A stretch of DNA of 64,000 nucleotides. It comes from an uncultured Acidobacteriota bacterium. GTDB taxonomy: Bacteria; Acidobacteriota; Terriglobia; Bryobacterales; Bryobacteraceae. Below, one piece after another: positions 35,865 to 43,646 of this stretch. The stretch lies in assembly GCA_902826685.1 (NCBI GenBank), contig CADEFT010000005.1, forward strand, positions 124,001 to 188,000, given 5' to 3'. A program made the translations under genes and the position numbers. Within the stretch, counting starts at the first letter, position 1; each line of letters begins with the position of its first letter. A model generated the notes under the pieces. It ran no database searches. It was given only the letters and a program-made list of their open reading frames with translations, and had not been told where the DNA came from.

Positions 35865-35873
35865 TGGTAACAT
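35865..35873 (+). promoter_or_regulatory. Extended -10 promoter of the aldolase-like gene
   Basis: TGGTAACAT fits an extended -10 element (TG-n-TAnnnT) 10 bases before the ATG at 35884, with no Shine-Dalgarno between. A very short or absent leader is implied. Confidence 0.4.
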
Positions 35874-35883
35874 CGGGCTTCCT

Positions 35884-36981
35884 ATGAGGCGCAGAAGTCT
35901 CTTCGGTATTCCCGCCATGGCATTTGCATCCACCGAGAGCGCCGGGCGAATTCTAACCACCGGCGACGGCATTCCGCATTCGCCGCGGGAGTATGCCGCG
36001 CTGCTCACCAAGCTCTCGGACGATGTCAAGGCCGATAGCTTTTCCCGCGACGGAACGGTGGCGGCGCTCGAAGCCAAGGTAGCGGCTCTGCTTGGCAAGG
36101 AGGCAGCGGTGTGGATGCCGACCGGCACGCTGGCCAATCACCTGGCGGTGCGGATGCTCGCCGGTGATCGCAAGCGCGTGCTGGTGCAAAAGGAATCGCA
36201 TCTCTACAACGATTGCGGCGACTGCGTCGAGGCGTTGAGCAATCTGAACATGGTGCCGCTGGCCCCCGGTAAGGCGACGTTCACGCTCGATGAAGTGGAG
36301 AGCGAAATGTCGCGCGCGGCCTCCGGCCGTGTGAGTGTACCCATCGGTGCCATCCAAATCGAGACGCCGGTGCGGCGGCGGACGGGTGAAGTGTTCGATG
36401 TGGCCGAGATGCGCAAGATATGCGCCTGGGCGCGTGAGCACAAGATCGGCACCCACCTCGACGGCGCGCGGTTGTTCTTCGCGGCGGCCTATACGAAGGT
36501 TCCGGTGCGCGAATACGCGGCGATGTTCGACACGGTGTATGTGTCGATGTACAAGTATTTCAACGCCGGTAGCGGCGCGGTGCTGGCCGGTCCGCGCGCG
36601 CTGCTTGAGAACGCCTATCACGCGCGGCGCATGTTCGGCGGCGGATTGAACCAGGTGTGGCCGTTCGCCGCGGTGGCGCTGCATTATCTCGGAGGCTTCG
36701 AGCAGCGCTATCAGCGCGCCGTGGCCGCGTCCGAACAGGTGATTGCCGCGCTTGAGAAAGACGGGAACTTCGAGATTCGCCGCGTACCAAATGGCAGCAA
36801 CATCTTCTCCTTCCGCATGCGAGGCGTGAACGCACCCATCTATCAGCAGCGTGTGGAGACCGCCGGCATCGTCATGCAAACGCCCGAAAGCGGCGAGTGG
36901 TTTCAGCTTCGTGTGAATGAAACCTGGAACCGGGCGGGCGTGGCTGAAATTGTCGACCGGTTCCGCCGCGGAATGGGCTAA
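35884..36981 (+). CDS. Threonine aldolase-like PLP enzyme
   Basis: A 365-residue beta-eliminating-lyase-fold protein. ATG 35884 gives an Arg-rich hydrophobic start (MRRRSLFGIPAMAFAS); a second ATG at 35920 would remove part of it. The body has family blocks: DSFSRDGTVAALEAKVAALLGKEAAVWMPTGTLAN, the DGARLFFA region with the PLP-binding Asp, and the Schiff-base Lys in YVSMYKYFNAGSGAVLAG near residue 223. It probably cleaves a beta-hydroxy amino acid to glycine and an aldehyde. The leader might be a Tat-like signal, which would be odd for a PLP enzyme. It stops two bases before a convergent gene. Confidence 0.85.
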   Translation: MRRRSLFGIPAMAFASTESAGRILTTGDGIPHSPREYAALLTKLSDDVKADSFSRDGTVAALEAKVAALLGKEAAVWMPTGTLANHLAVRMLAGDRKRVLVQKESHLYNDCGDCVEALSNLNMVPLAPGKATFTLDEVESEMSRAASGRVSVPIGAIQIETPVRRRTGEVFDVAEMRKICAWAREHKIGTHLDGARLFFAAAYTKVPVREYAAMFDTVYVSMYKYFNAGSGAVLAGPRALLENAYHARRMFGGGLNQVWPFAAVALHYLGGFEQRYQRAVAASEQVIAALEKDGNFEIRRVPNGSNIFSFRMRGVNAPIYQQRVETAGIVMQTPESGEWFQLRVNETWNRAGVAEIVDRFRRGMG

Positions 36982-36983
36982 GC

Positions 36984-37736
36984 TCACCGCCGCCCGAAAG
37001 GCGCCGTCGAGTAAATGGCCACCTGCAGCGTGTGGTTGTTCTCGAAGATGCGGCCGTTACGCTGCTGCAGCAGTTGGTTCATATAGCCGAGTTCGAGCCG
37101 GGAAGACTTCCCGAGGGAACGCGTCACCGCGGCATAGGCGCGATTCTGATCGTAGACGTTCGACGCTACGTTCCGGCCGAAGTTCAAGAAGAATTCATCG
37201 TAAAGCGCGATACCCCAGGACCCTTTGATAGGACGTGCGAGGCGCACCTGGTAGCGGAAACGATTTTCGTGGCGCCAGCGGGTTAACTCCCGCGCGCCTC
37301 CTCCGTCCACGGCAAGTTCGCCCAGGAGACGCTGTTCGAGCCGGTAGCGATGGGACAGTCCCCACTTACCGAACGACTGCTTGACCACCGCCTGCTGGTA
37401 GATGCGATGCTCCGGGAACGGCACACCCACCGGATACTCGCCATAGCGGCTGGTGGCGACGTAGCAATAGCCCACGCCCAGCATCAGGTTCGGGCTGACT
37501 TCATAGTTGATTCCGGGGCGCAGCACAAGCTGCTGCCACCGCGCGGCCACGTCGTGCCTGCGCCATTGTCCTTCGATGTGCGCACCCCATTTCGATTTCG
37601 ACGAGAAGGGATGATCGCCGAAGTAGTTGTACCATCCGTGGGCGTTGGGGGAGAAGACGCGCAGTGGCGTGGTTTGAGCGCAAACGGCGCATGTGGCGGC
37701 CAAAAAGGCCGTCAATAGACGGAATGGTTGAGGCAA
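36984..37736 (-). CDS. DUF2490 outer-membrane beta-barrel protein
   Basis: A 250-residue exported protein (signal MPQPFRLLTAFLAATCAVCAQ). The body alternates beta-strands typical of DUF2490: KWGAHIEGQWRRHD, WQQLVLRPGINYEVSPNLMLGVGY, SHRYRLEQRL, RWRHENRFRYQVRL, and a terminal LQVAIYST strand. Family members are predicted outer-membrane barrels of unknown function. A terminator hairpin separates it from the upstream beta-helix protein gene. Confidence 0.85.
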   Translation of the reverse strand: MPQPFRLLTAFLAATCAVCAQTTPLRVFSPNAHGWYNYFGDHPFSSKSKWGAHIEGQWRRHDVAARWQQLVLRPGINYEVSPNLMLGVGYCYVATSRYGEYPVGVPFPEHRIYQQAVVKQSFGKWGLSHRYRLEQRLLGELAVDGGGARELTRWRHENRFRYQVRLARPIKGSWGIALYDEFFLNFGRNVASNVYDQNRAYAAVTRSLGKSSRLELGYMNQLLQQRNGRIFENNHTLQVAIYSTAPFGRR

Positions 37737-37762
37737 CGGAACAGATCTCCATACAAAGAGAA

Positions 37763-37792
37763 GGCCTGGCCATCCTTCCGGAAAGCCAGGCC
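37763..37792 (-). terminator. Terminator after the beta-helix protein gene
   Basis: On the minus strand GGCCTGGC / GCCAGGCC, an 8-bp perfect stem with a 14-base loop, is followed by TTCTCTTTGT. It lies 30 bases beyond the stop codon of the gene ending at 37822. Confidence 0.7.
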
Positions 37793-37821
37793 CTTAATGT
37801 TCCAACTTTAATACGAATTGG

Positions 37822-39564
37822 TTACTTGATGTCGATATCCTGCAGGAAGCTGGTCCATTCCTCGAGCCAGTTATCGTCGCCGATCCCTCCGAGGAAGCTC
37901 GCGTTCTGATCGAAGAATCCATCGTCGGGCGCCTGCACCCAGCGGGGGCTGAAGGCGGCCGAACCGAAGGCGCCGCGGAAGTCCGGATCGCTGTATTCGA
38001 GCGGGCGGAACAATTTCGGATCGGCGGCGACGAAGTTGCGGCCTTCGCCGCGCGAACCCTGGGCGAAGGTCAGCGTGTTGGCGTCGACCTGGCCCGCCAC
38101 GGTGTTTGGGGCCTGCGTGCCCAGGCCGTTGTTCCAGAGTAGAACTCCGTCCATCTTGATGTTGCCCGAATCGATTTGCGCCAGCGTGGGCGCGCCATCG
38201 AGGAACACGCCGGTGCTGGCGAAGTTGGTGACCAGAACGTTGTAGATCTCGCCGCCCGCGCCGCGGCGCAGGTAGATGCCGGGGGAGTTGGTTTCGTCAA
38301 AGCCGGGCTGGCCGCTGCCGATGAACGAAAGGTTGTAGAGCACCGGTTTCGAAAGCGGTGTGGCGGAGGCGTTGTACTCGCTGTTGTCGCCTTCGATGCC
38401 GCGATTGCCGCGATCGTCGGGGCTCTGGTAGAAGACGCCGTATTGCAGGCGGCCGGTCCAGCCAAGCTGGTAGTCGACGAAATCGTCGGCGTTCAGGCCA
38501 CCCACCAGGTACTTGGCATCGTTGGTGCCGCCGAACCATTCAAACGCGTCGTCGAGCCCGTAGATGGCTTGCAGGTGGTGAGAGACGGTTTGCTTCCCGC
38601 ATCCGCCCCAGGTGAACGAGTTGAGCTCATTGTTGGGGGAAAGAATGGAGCCTGCGTACTCGACGCGCACGTAGGCAAGCGTGCCGCAGTTGTGGTTCAC
38701 GTCCGATCCGCCGTAGCGCGTATCTTCGGTGGCGGGCAGACCTTCGATGCTGAACTCGCCGGCGGCATTGCTGTTGGTGGTTCCAGCCGCCACGTTCACC
38801 GGAGCGCGGCCCAGCAGCACCAGGCCGCCCCAGTCGCCGCGCGTGCGCTCGCCGAATGGAAGAGAACTGGTCATGACGATCGGGCGGCTGCGGGTGCCCG
38901 CCGCATGGATGCGTCCGTTGCGGCTCACCAGCAGCATGGAGGGCGGCTGGCTGCCCGGCTGGCCGATGACGAAGGTTCCCGGCTCGATGGTGAGCACGGC
39001 GTTGTTGCGCACCGTGACCACGCCACGCAGCCGGTAGGCTTTGGTCGAAACCCAGGTGCGGTTCTGCTCGATGGTGCCTTCCACGTCCACCAGTTCGTCG
39101 ACTACGCCGATCTTCATATAGGCGGTCTTGAGCACGCGAGTGCCGCTGCAATCGCGCAGTTGCACCGTAATGGTGTGCATGCCGGGCTCGGCGGGGATCG
39201 TGGCGGCGGGTAACAGTCCGCCGCTTCCGATGGCCACCTGCTTGTTCAGATCGAGCAGCGGCTGGGCGCGGAAACCCGCCTGCGTGGAGTTGCCGAAGAT
39301 ATCGGTGGGCGTGCTATCGCCGCCCGGCAGAAACGTCCTGAGTCCGGTCTGATTGTTCTGGCGGAAGGCGACGATGGTGTAAGGGTAGGTATCGCCGTTT
39401 GTTTTTACCGTCCAGCGCAGGGTGAGTTCCTGTCCGGGTTGATAAACGTATTTATCGCTCCAGATGTAGAGCGAAGCCTTGGGGCCGAGGGCCGGCAGCG
39501 TCGATTCGCTGCACTCCTGGGCCCAGGCGGAGGAAGCGATCATCAGCAGGTACACGTATCGCAT
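37822..39564 (-). CDS. Secreted beta-helix protein paired with a TonB receptor
   Basis: A 580-residue exported protein (MRYVYLLMIASSAWAQ signal). Residues 25-150 form an Ig-like stretch (PGQELTLRWTVKT, PGMHTITVQLRDCSGTRVLK). From about 165 on, repeated short beta-strands suggest a right-handed beta-helix: VVTVRNNAVLTIEPGTFVIG, MLLVSRNGRIHAAGT, RPIVMTSSLPFGERTRGDWGGLVLLG. The G-D-W-G-G-L block and later H-x-x-GLDDAFEW and GGNDAKY-type strings recur in proteins encoded beside TonB receptors in other phyla. It lies 42 bases after the receptor gene. It is likely a surface-exposed ligand-binding partner; the ligand is unknown. Confidence 0.75.
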   Translation of the reverse strand: MRYVYLLMIASSAWAQECSESTLPALGPKASLYIWSDKYVYQPGQELTLRWTVKTNGDTYPYTIVAFRQNNQTGLRTFLPGGDSTPTDIFGNSTQAGFRAQPLLDLNKQVAIGSGGLLPAATIPAEPGMHTITVQLRDCSGTRVLKTAYMKIGVVDELVDVEGTIEQNRTWVSTKAYRLRGVVTVRNNAVLTIEPGTFVIGQPGSQPPSMLLVSRNGRIHAAGTRSRPIVMTSSLPFGERTRGDWGGLVLLGRAPVNVAAGTTNSNAAGEFSIEGLPATEDTRYGGSDVNHNCGTLAYVRVEYAGSILSPNNELNSFTWGGCGKQTVSHHLQAIYGLDDAFEWFGGTNDAKYLVGGLNADDFVDYQLGWTGRLQYGVFYQSPDDRGNRGIEGDNSEYNASATPLSKPVLYNLSFIGSGQPGFDETNSPGIYLRRGAGGEIYNVLVTNFASTGVFLDGAPTLAQIDSGNIKMDGVLLWNNGLGTQAPNTVAGQVDANTLTFAQGSRGEGRNFVAADPKLFRPLEYSDPDFRGAFGSAAFSPRWVQAPDDGFFDQNASFLGGIGDDNWLEEWTSFLQDIDIK

Positions 39565-39606
39565 GGTCGTGCTCCAGTCATTTATGAAATTCTCGTGAAG
39601 AGTGAG

Positions 39607-42363
39607 TTAAAAAATGGTGTATCCGATCCCAGCCGAGAAGGTTCGGCCCAACCGGTAGCTGCGTTGCAGGATATCGCCCTGCATCCAGTGGTAATGGTTG
39701 TCGCGAAGGTTCTCCGCGTTGAAGCGAAGATTCCACTTTCCTTTTTCGGTCAGGTTGATCTGCCAGACGAAATCGAGAAAGACGTTGCCCTTCTGATAAA
39801 TATCCGGCAGGCCGAAGGTGCCGACATCGGAGATGCGGCTTGAGACGTAGTTGGCGTAGAAGCGCGAATTGCTGCGCCAGCCCGGTTTGTTGAATTCGGC
39901 CACCGCGTTGAACAGATAGCGCGACTGGCCGAGCAGGGGACGGTGTTTCGAGGTAAGCAGCGCCGCGTCGCTTTCCCTGATTTCGATATCGGAGTTGACG
40001 AACGTGAAGTTCGATTGCAGAGAGAAGTCGCGGAGCTTCGGCGTGATCGAACCCAGGCCTTTGCGAAACTCAAGTTCAAAGCCTGTATTGAAGGCGCCCT
40101 TGGCGTTGACGAAGGTCTGGCGCAGATCGTTGGCGGGCAGGATGGTGACTTCGATCGGGTTGGTGAAGTCCTTAAAGAAGACGCTGGCCGCCACCACCTG
40201 GTTGCCGCCGGGGAACCATTCCCAGCGGGCGTCGAAGTTGCTGATGGTGGCCCGCAGCAGGTTGGGGTTGCCCTGTGCGACGAAGCCGCCCAGGACGTTG
40301 TTGAAGTCGAAGGGCGAGAGCTCGCGGAAATCGGGGCGCGACACGGTGCGGCTGGCGGAGACGCGGAAGTTCTGACGCGCCGAGATGGCGTAGATGACGT
40401 TGATACCGGGCATGGGGTCGCGATTGACCAGCATGGCCTGCTGCGCGCGGGCGTTGGGTATCAGCGGGTCCAGCGTGTTGACGCGGATATCGGCGTCCTC
40501 GACCCGCACGCCGCCGACGATGCGCCATTTCGCTCCAAGGCCCATATCGACCATGGCGTAGCCGGCGAAGATATTCATGCTCGCGTCGTAGCGGTCGGTG
40601 GCGCGCGTGAATTCGGTGATTTGGAAACCGTCGGGGCGTATGTTGGCGTCGGCCAGCAGTTGATTGCCGGGCAGCAGGAAGTTCAGCGTGCTCGACCGGA
40701 TGGGGATATAGCGGAAGCGGCGTGCCTGGAAATCGCGGCTGCGCAGGGTGGCGCGGAAGCCGGCCTTGAAGATTCCGGTGAGGGAGCCTTTGAAGAACGG
40801 AATGCGGTATTCGGCTTGCGGTTCGTAGATGCGGTCCTTGAGGTCGTTGAAGAAGCGCAAGGCCGAGGAGCCAAGCGCCAGGAACGAATACTGCCCGTTG
40901 GGGAGGCGTCCGCGGAAGATCTCGCGCATGTCGGGTTCGTCGCGGCCCGAGGCCGAATAGGTGAACTGCCACTTGATCAGGCTGTTGCGCAGCGAGGGCA
41001 GGGAATGATCGGCTTCGACGCCGGTGGAAAGCAGGGAACGCTCTATGTAGCGCAGGCGCTGGGAACTGATATTGGAATCGACGCCGCCATCGTAGCCGGA
41101 AAACTCGCGCGCTTCCTTATCGCTGTCGCGCGTCAGAGTGTTGCGGAAGACGAGCTTATTGTTGGGCGTCAGTTTCACGGCGACGTTCAGCACCGCTCCC
41201 AGACGGGCCGATTCGCCATAGCCGCGGAAGTCTTCATAGTTGGTGAAGATGTAGGGGCGCGTGCCCTCCTGCCGCAGATATCGCTGCATCTCGCCTTGAA
41301 ACTGCGGCTTGTTGGCGAAGCTGATGGCGCCCACGATGCCGAAGCGTCCGTAAGTGCCGCCGCCCACCATGGAGTAAGTCTGCTGCGGGCGCATGCTGTC
41401 GATCGCGGTGGGTTCCCAATTATCGGAAAAGGCGCGTCCGAAGTCCTGCAATTGCGAGGCGGAATAGGCGCCGGGAAAGAGCCGTTTATCGGATGGGATG
41501 GAGGAAGGCAGGCCGCGAGAGCCGCCGCCAAAGCCGAAGAAATCGCCCGAGCCGCCCGGATAGGAGAGGAACTTCTCAAACGACGTGCGGGTGTTGAATC
41601 CGTAGTTGGCGGAGACGCGCAGCATTTTGCTTGTGGGGAATTCGACGGTGGACATCTGCACCATGCCGCCCGAAAATTCGCCCGGCAGATCGGGTGTGTA
41701 GGTCTTGAGAATCTTGATGTTTTCGATGAGTCCGGCGGGGAAGAGATCGAGCGGGACCACGCGCTTTTCCGGCTCGGTAGTGGGAATCATGGCGCTATTG
41801 AGCATGGTGGAGGAGTAGCGTTCCCCCAGGCCGCGCACATAGACGTAGCCGTTTTCCACCACCGAAACGCCGGTGACCTTTTGCAGTGCGCCGGCGGCAT
41901 CCGAGGCGACGGTCTTGCGGATTTCTTCGTTCGAGATGGTGTCGCTAACCGACGCCGATAGCTTGCGTTCGGCGAGCGAGGCTTCGGCGGTGGCCTCGAC
42001 GGCTCCCACCTTTTCGACGACATCGACCTTGGTAACGGCGGATTTCGATGCCAGCAGCGTGCTCGCTTCGGCGGGTTCACCGGCTTTCACTTCGACTGAT
42101 TCGATCGTGGTTTCCAGATAATGCCCGGCGTTGAAACGCAGCTTGTAGACGCCCGGTGCGATCTTGATCTGGAAGCGGCCGTCGGAATCGCTGATCAATC
42201 CATCCCCGGTCTGGCCATCGATGGAGATCTGTACGCCGCGTACGGGCTGGCCCGTTTGCGCATCGAGGACGGAACCGGTGATGGTGCCAGTCTGGGTTTG
42301 GGCGGCGGCCGTTAGTGACGAAAGGGTTACAAAAACGAGGAACGGAAGCAGTGAGTTGAACAT
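39607..42363 (-). CDS. TonB-dependent receptor with carboxypeptidase-like N-terminal domain
   Basis: A 918-residue outer-membrane receptor. After a signal (MFNSLLPFLVFVTLSSLTAAAQ) comes a CarboxypepD_reg-like domain at 24-110 (GTITGSVLDAQTGQPVRGVQISI), then the plug (SVSDTISNEEIRKTVASDAAGALQKVTGVSVVENGYVYVRGLGERYSSTMLNSAMIPTTEP), and a large beta-barrel ending in YRLGRTFSAGIGYTIF with a C-terminal aromatic. It imports a bulky or scarce nutrient with TonB energy. It is the first gene of the pair with the beta-helix protein, a layout resembling SusC-type receptor plus partner. Confidence 0.93.
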   Translation of the reverse strand: MFNSLLPFLVFVTLSSLTAAAQTQTGTITGSVLDAQTGQPVRGVQISIDGQTGDGLISDSDGRFQIKIAPGVYKLRFNAGHYLETTIESVEVKAGEPAEASTLLASKSAVTKVDVVEKVGAVEATAEASLAERKLSASVSDTISNEEIRKTVASDAAGALQKVTGVSVVENGYVYVRGLGERYSSTMLNSAMIPTTEPEKRVVPLDLFPAGLIENIKILKTYTPDLPGEFSGGMVQMSTVEFPTSKMLRVSANYGFNTRTSFEKFLSYPGGSGDFFGFGGGSRGLPSSIPSDKRLFPGAYSASQLQDFGRAFSDNWEPTAIDSMRPQQTYSMVGGGTYGRFGIVGAISFANKPQFQGEMQRYLRQEGTRPYIFTNYEDFRGYGESARLGAVLNVAVKLTPNNKLVFRNTLTRDSDKEAREFSGYDGGVDSNISSQRLRYIERSLLSTGVEADHSLPSLRNSLIKWQFTYSASGRDEPDMREIFRGRLPNGQYSFLALGSSALRFFNDLKDRIYEPQAEYRIPFFKGSLTGIFKAGFRATLRSRDFQARRFRYIPIRSSTLNFLLPGNQLLADANIRPDGFQITEFTRATDRYDASMNIFAGYAMVDMGLGAKWRIVGGVRVEDADIRVNTLDPLIPNARAQQAMLVNRDPMPGINVIYAISARQNFRVSASRTVSRPDFRELSPFDFNNVLGGFVAQGNPNLLRATISNFDARWEWFPGGNQVVAASVFFKDFTNPIEVTILPANDLRQTFVNAKGAFNTGFELEFRKGLGSITPKLRDFSLQSNFTFVNSDIEIRESDAALLTSKHRPLLGQSRYLFNAVAEFNKPGWRSNSRFYANYVSSRISDVGTFGLPDIYQKGNVFLDFVWQINLTEKGKWNLRFNAENLRDNHYHWMQGDILQRSYRLGRTFSAGIGYTIF

Positions 42364-42434
42364 TCGTGGATTCGAGCCACACGAAGGATAACAACGTCAG
42401 GATTACGGGTTGTTACTGAACGATGAATAGTGCG

Positions 42435-43622
42435 TTACAAGGACTGGGGTATCCAGCGGGAAACGAACCCATCGGCGATCTTGCGCGGATGGCGGCCGCG
42501 CGAGTCCATGATCCACAGGCCCGGATAGCCGCCGGTGGTGGCGCGGCTGAAGGCGATTTGCGCTCCATCGGGCGATGCCAAAGCGTACCAGTCCCACAGG
42601 CCGGCTTTGTGGCGGGTGAGCGGTGCAACCGATTTATCGCGGGGATCGAGCAGGCAGAGCCCGGTGCCGCCGCGGGCCGCGCCCGGTTGGAAGTCGCGAT
42701 TGAAATGATCCTGGTCGGGGCGCGAAACGCTCCAGCGGTAGGCGGGCTGGGAGCCGGGGAGTTTGCGTGTATAAAGGATGCGGCCTTGCGGGGTCCACTG
42801 GGCGACGTTCGATCCGCTGCCGTGCAAAGCGGGATCGCCCCAGGCGGCGGCGAACCATTGGCTCTGCCCTTGGGTGAGCACACGATGCTCGCCGCCTGAG
42901 GGCCGGCCGATGCAGATATCGGACCAGTCGTGACCGGGGTCGGTGGCGGCGTGGCAATCCTGATAGAGCAGCCATTCGCCATCGGGCGACCAATGCACGC
43001 CGAAGTAAAGATGGCCGGCCTCGGCGGCGATGGCGGTCCGGTGGCCGCCTTCGAGATCGCAGGTGAAGACACGGTATCCATGCGGGCGAGGGCCCGCGAC
43101 GTGAAAGGCGAGCCGGTTGCCGTCCGGGCTGAGGGACGCGCAGTAGTGATGCCCCTGGTTGGGCGGCGTGATCGGACGCACGCTTGAGCCGTCGAGCGCG
43201 ACGCGATACAGCCCGGCATCGGATGGGTTGCCTTCGGCCACGCCCTGCGCCACCAATTCGTTCTCGCCGGGCAGCAGACAGCAGGGGATGAAGTAAGGTG
43301 CTGGGCGGTCGCGAATCTGGATCTCCCGCAACGCGCCGGTGACCAAGTCGTGGATCCACCAGTGTGTGACGGCCTCGCCCTTCCACGATTGCCCCTGGCC
43401 TTGTTCGATGCTGAGCAGGATGACGCGGCGGCCATCGCGAAAGACGGGGCCTGGCTGCCAGCTCGATTGCCGCGGCACATCGAACTCGAGCGCGCGCAGG
43501 CCCGATCCATCGGCGTTCACCAGCCAGGTTCTGCCACGCCAGGTGAGCAGCAGCCGCCGTGGGCGGTTGGCGAGGGCGGCCATGGCGAGGAGATGGCGTC
43601 GAGTCAGCATGGGGAAGCTCAT
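42435..43622 (-). CDS. Exported WD40-like (PD40/TolB-type) beta-propeller protein
   Basis: A 395-residue protein starting with a Tat-like leader (MLTRRHLLAMAALA). Several TolB-type blades are visible: TWLVNADGSGLRALEFD, ASLSPDGNRLAFHVAG, VHWSPDGEWLLYQDC, AQWTPQGRILYTRK, ALASPDGAQIAFSRA and LWIMDSRGRHPRKIA. The overall layout resembles oligogalacturonate lyase-like propellers, but I see no proof of catalysis. It is divergent from an Oar-type receptor with 24 bases between the starts, so one AT-rich core may serve both promoters. Confidence 0.75.
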   Translation of the reverse strand: MSFPMLTRRHLLAMAALANRPRRLLLTWRGRTWLVNADGSGLRALEFDVPRQSSWQPGPVFRDGRRVILLSIEQGQGQSWKGEAVTHWWIHDLVTGALREIQIRDRPAPYFIPCCLLPGENELVAQGVAEGNPSDAGLYRVALDGSSVRPITPPNQGHHYCASLSPDGNRLAFHVAGPRPHGYRVFTCDLEGGHRTAIAAEAGHLYFGVHWSPDGEWLLYQDCHAATDPGHDWSDICIGRPSGGEHRVLTQGQSQWFAAAWGDPALHGSGSNVAQWTPQGRILYTRKLPGSQPAYRWSVSRPDQDHFNRDFQPGAARGGTGLCLLDPRDKSVAPLTRHKAGLWDWYALASPDGAQIAFSRATTGGYPGLWIMDSRGRHPRKIADGFVSRWIPQSL

Positions 43623-43629
43623 TCTGCCA

Positions 43630-43636
43630 TAGAATA
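43630..43636. promoter_or_regulatory. Overlapping divergent -10 boxes
   Basis: TAGAATA holds TAGAAT on the plus strand, 11 bases before the receptor ATG, and TATTCT on the minus strand, 8 bases before the propeller ATG. Neither start has a Shine-Dalgarno, and the whole gap is 24 bases. No good -35 is seen for either. Confidence 0.4.
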
Positions 43637-43646
43637 TGTCTCAAGT

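Noticed and set aside
39943..41961. 672-codon plus-strand frame
   Set aside because: Antisense of the TonB receptor; composition is typical of reverse-strand shadow.
43350..43646. N-terminal extension of the Oar receptor frame
   Set aside because: It overlaps the divergent propeller gene, and a clean signal peptide begins at 43647.
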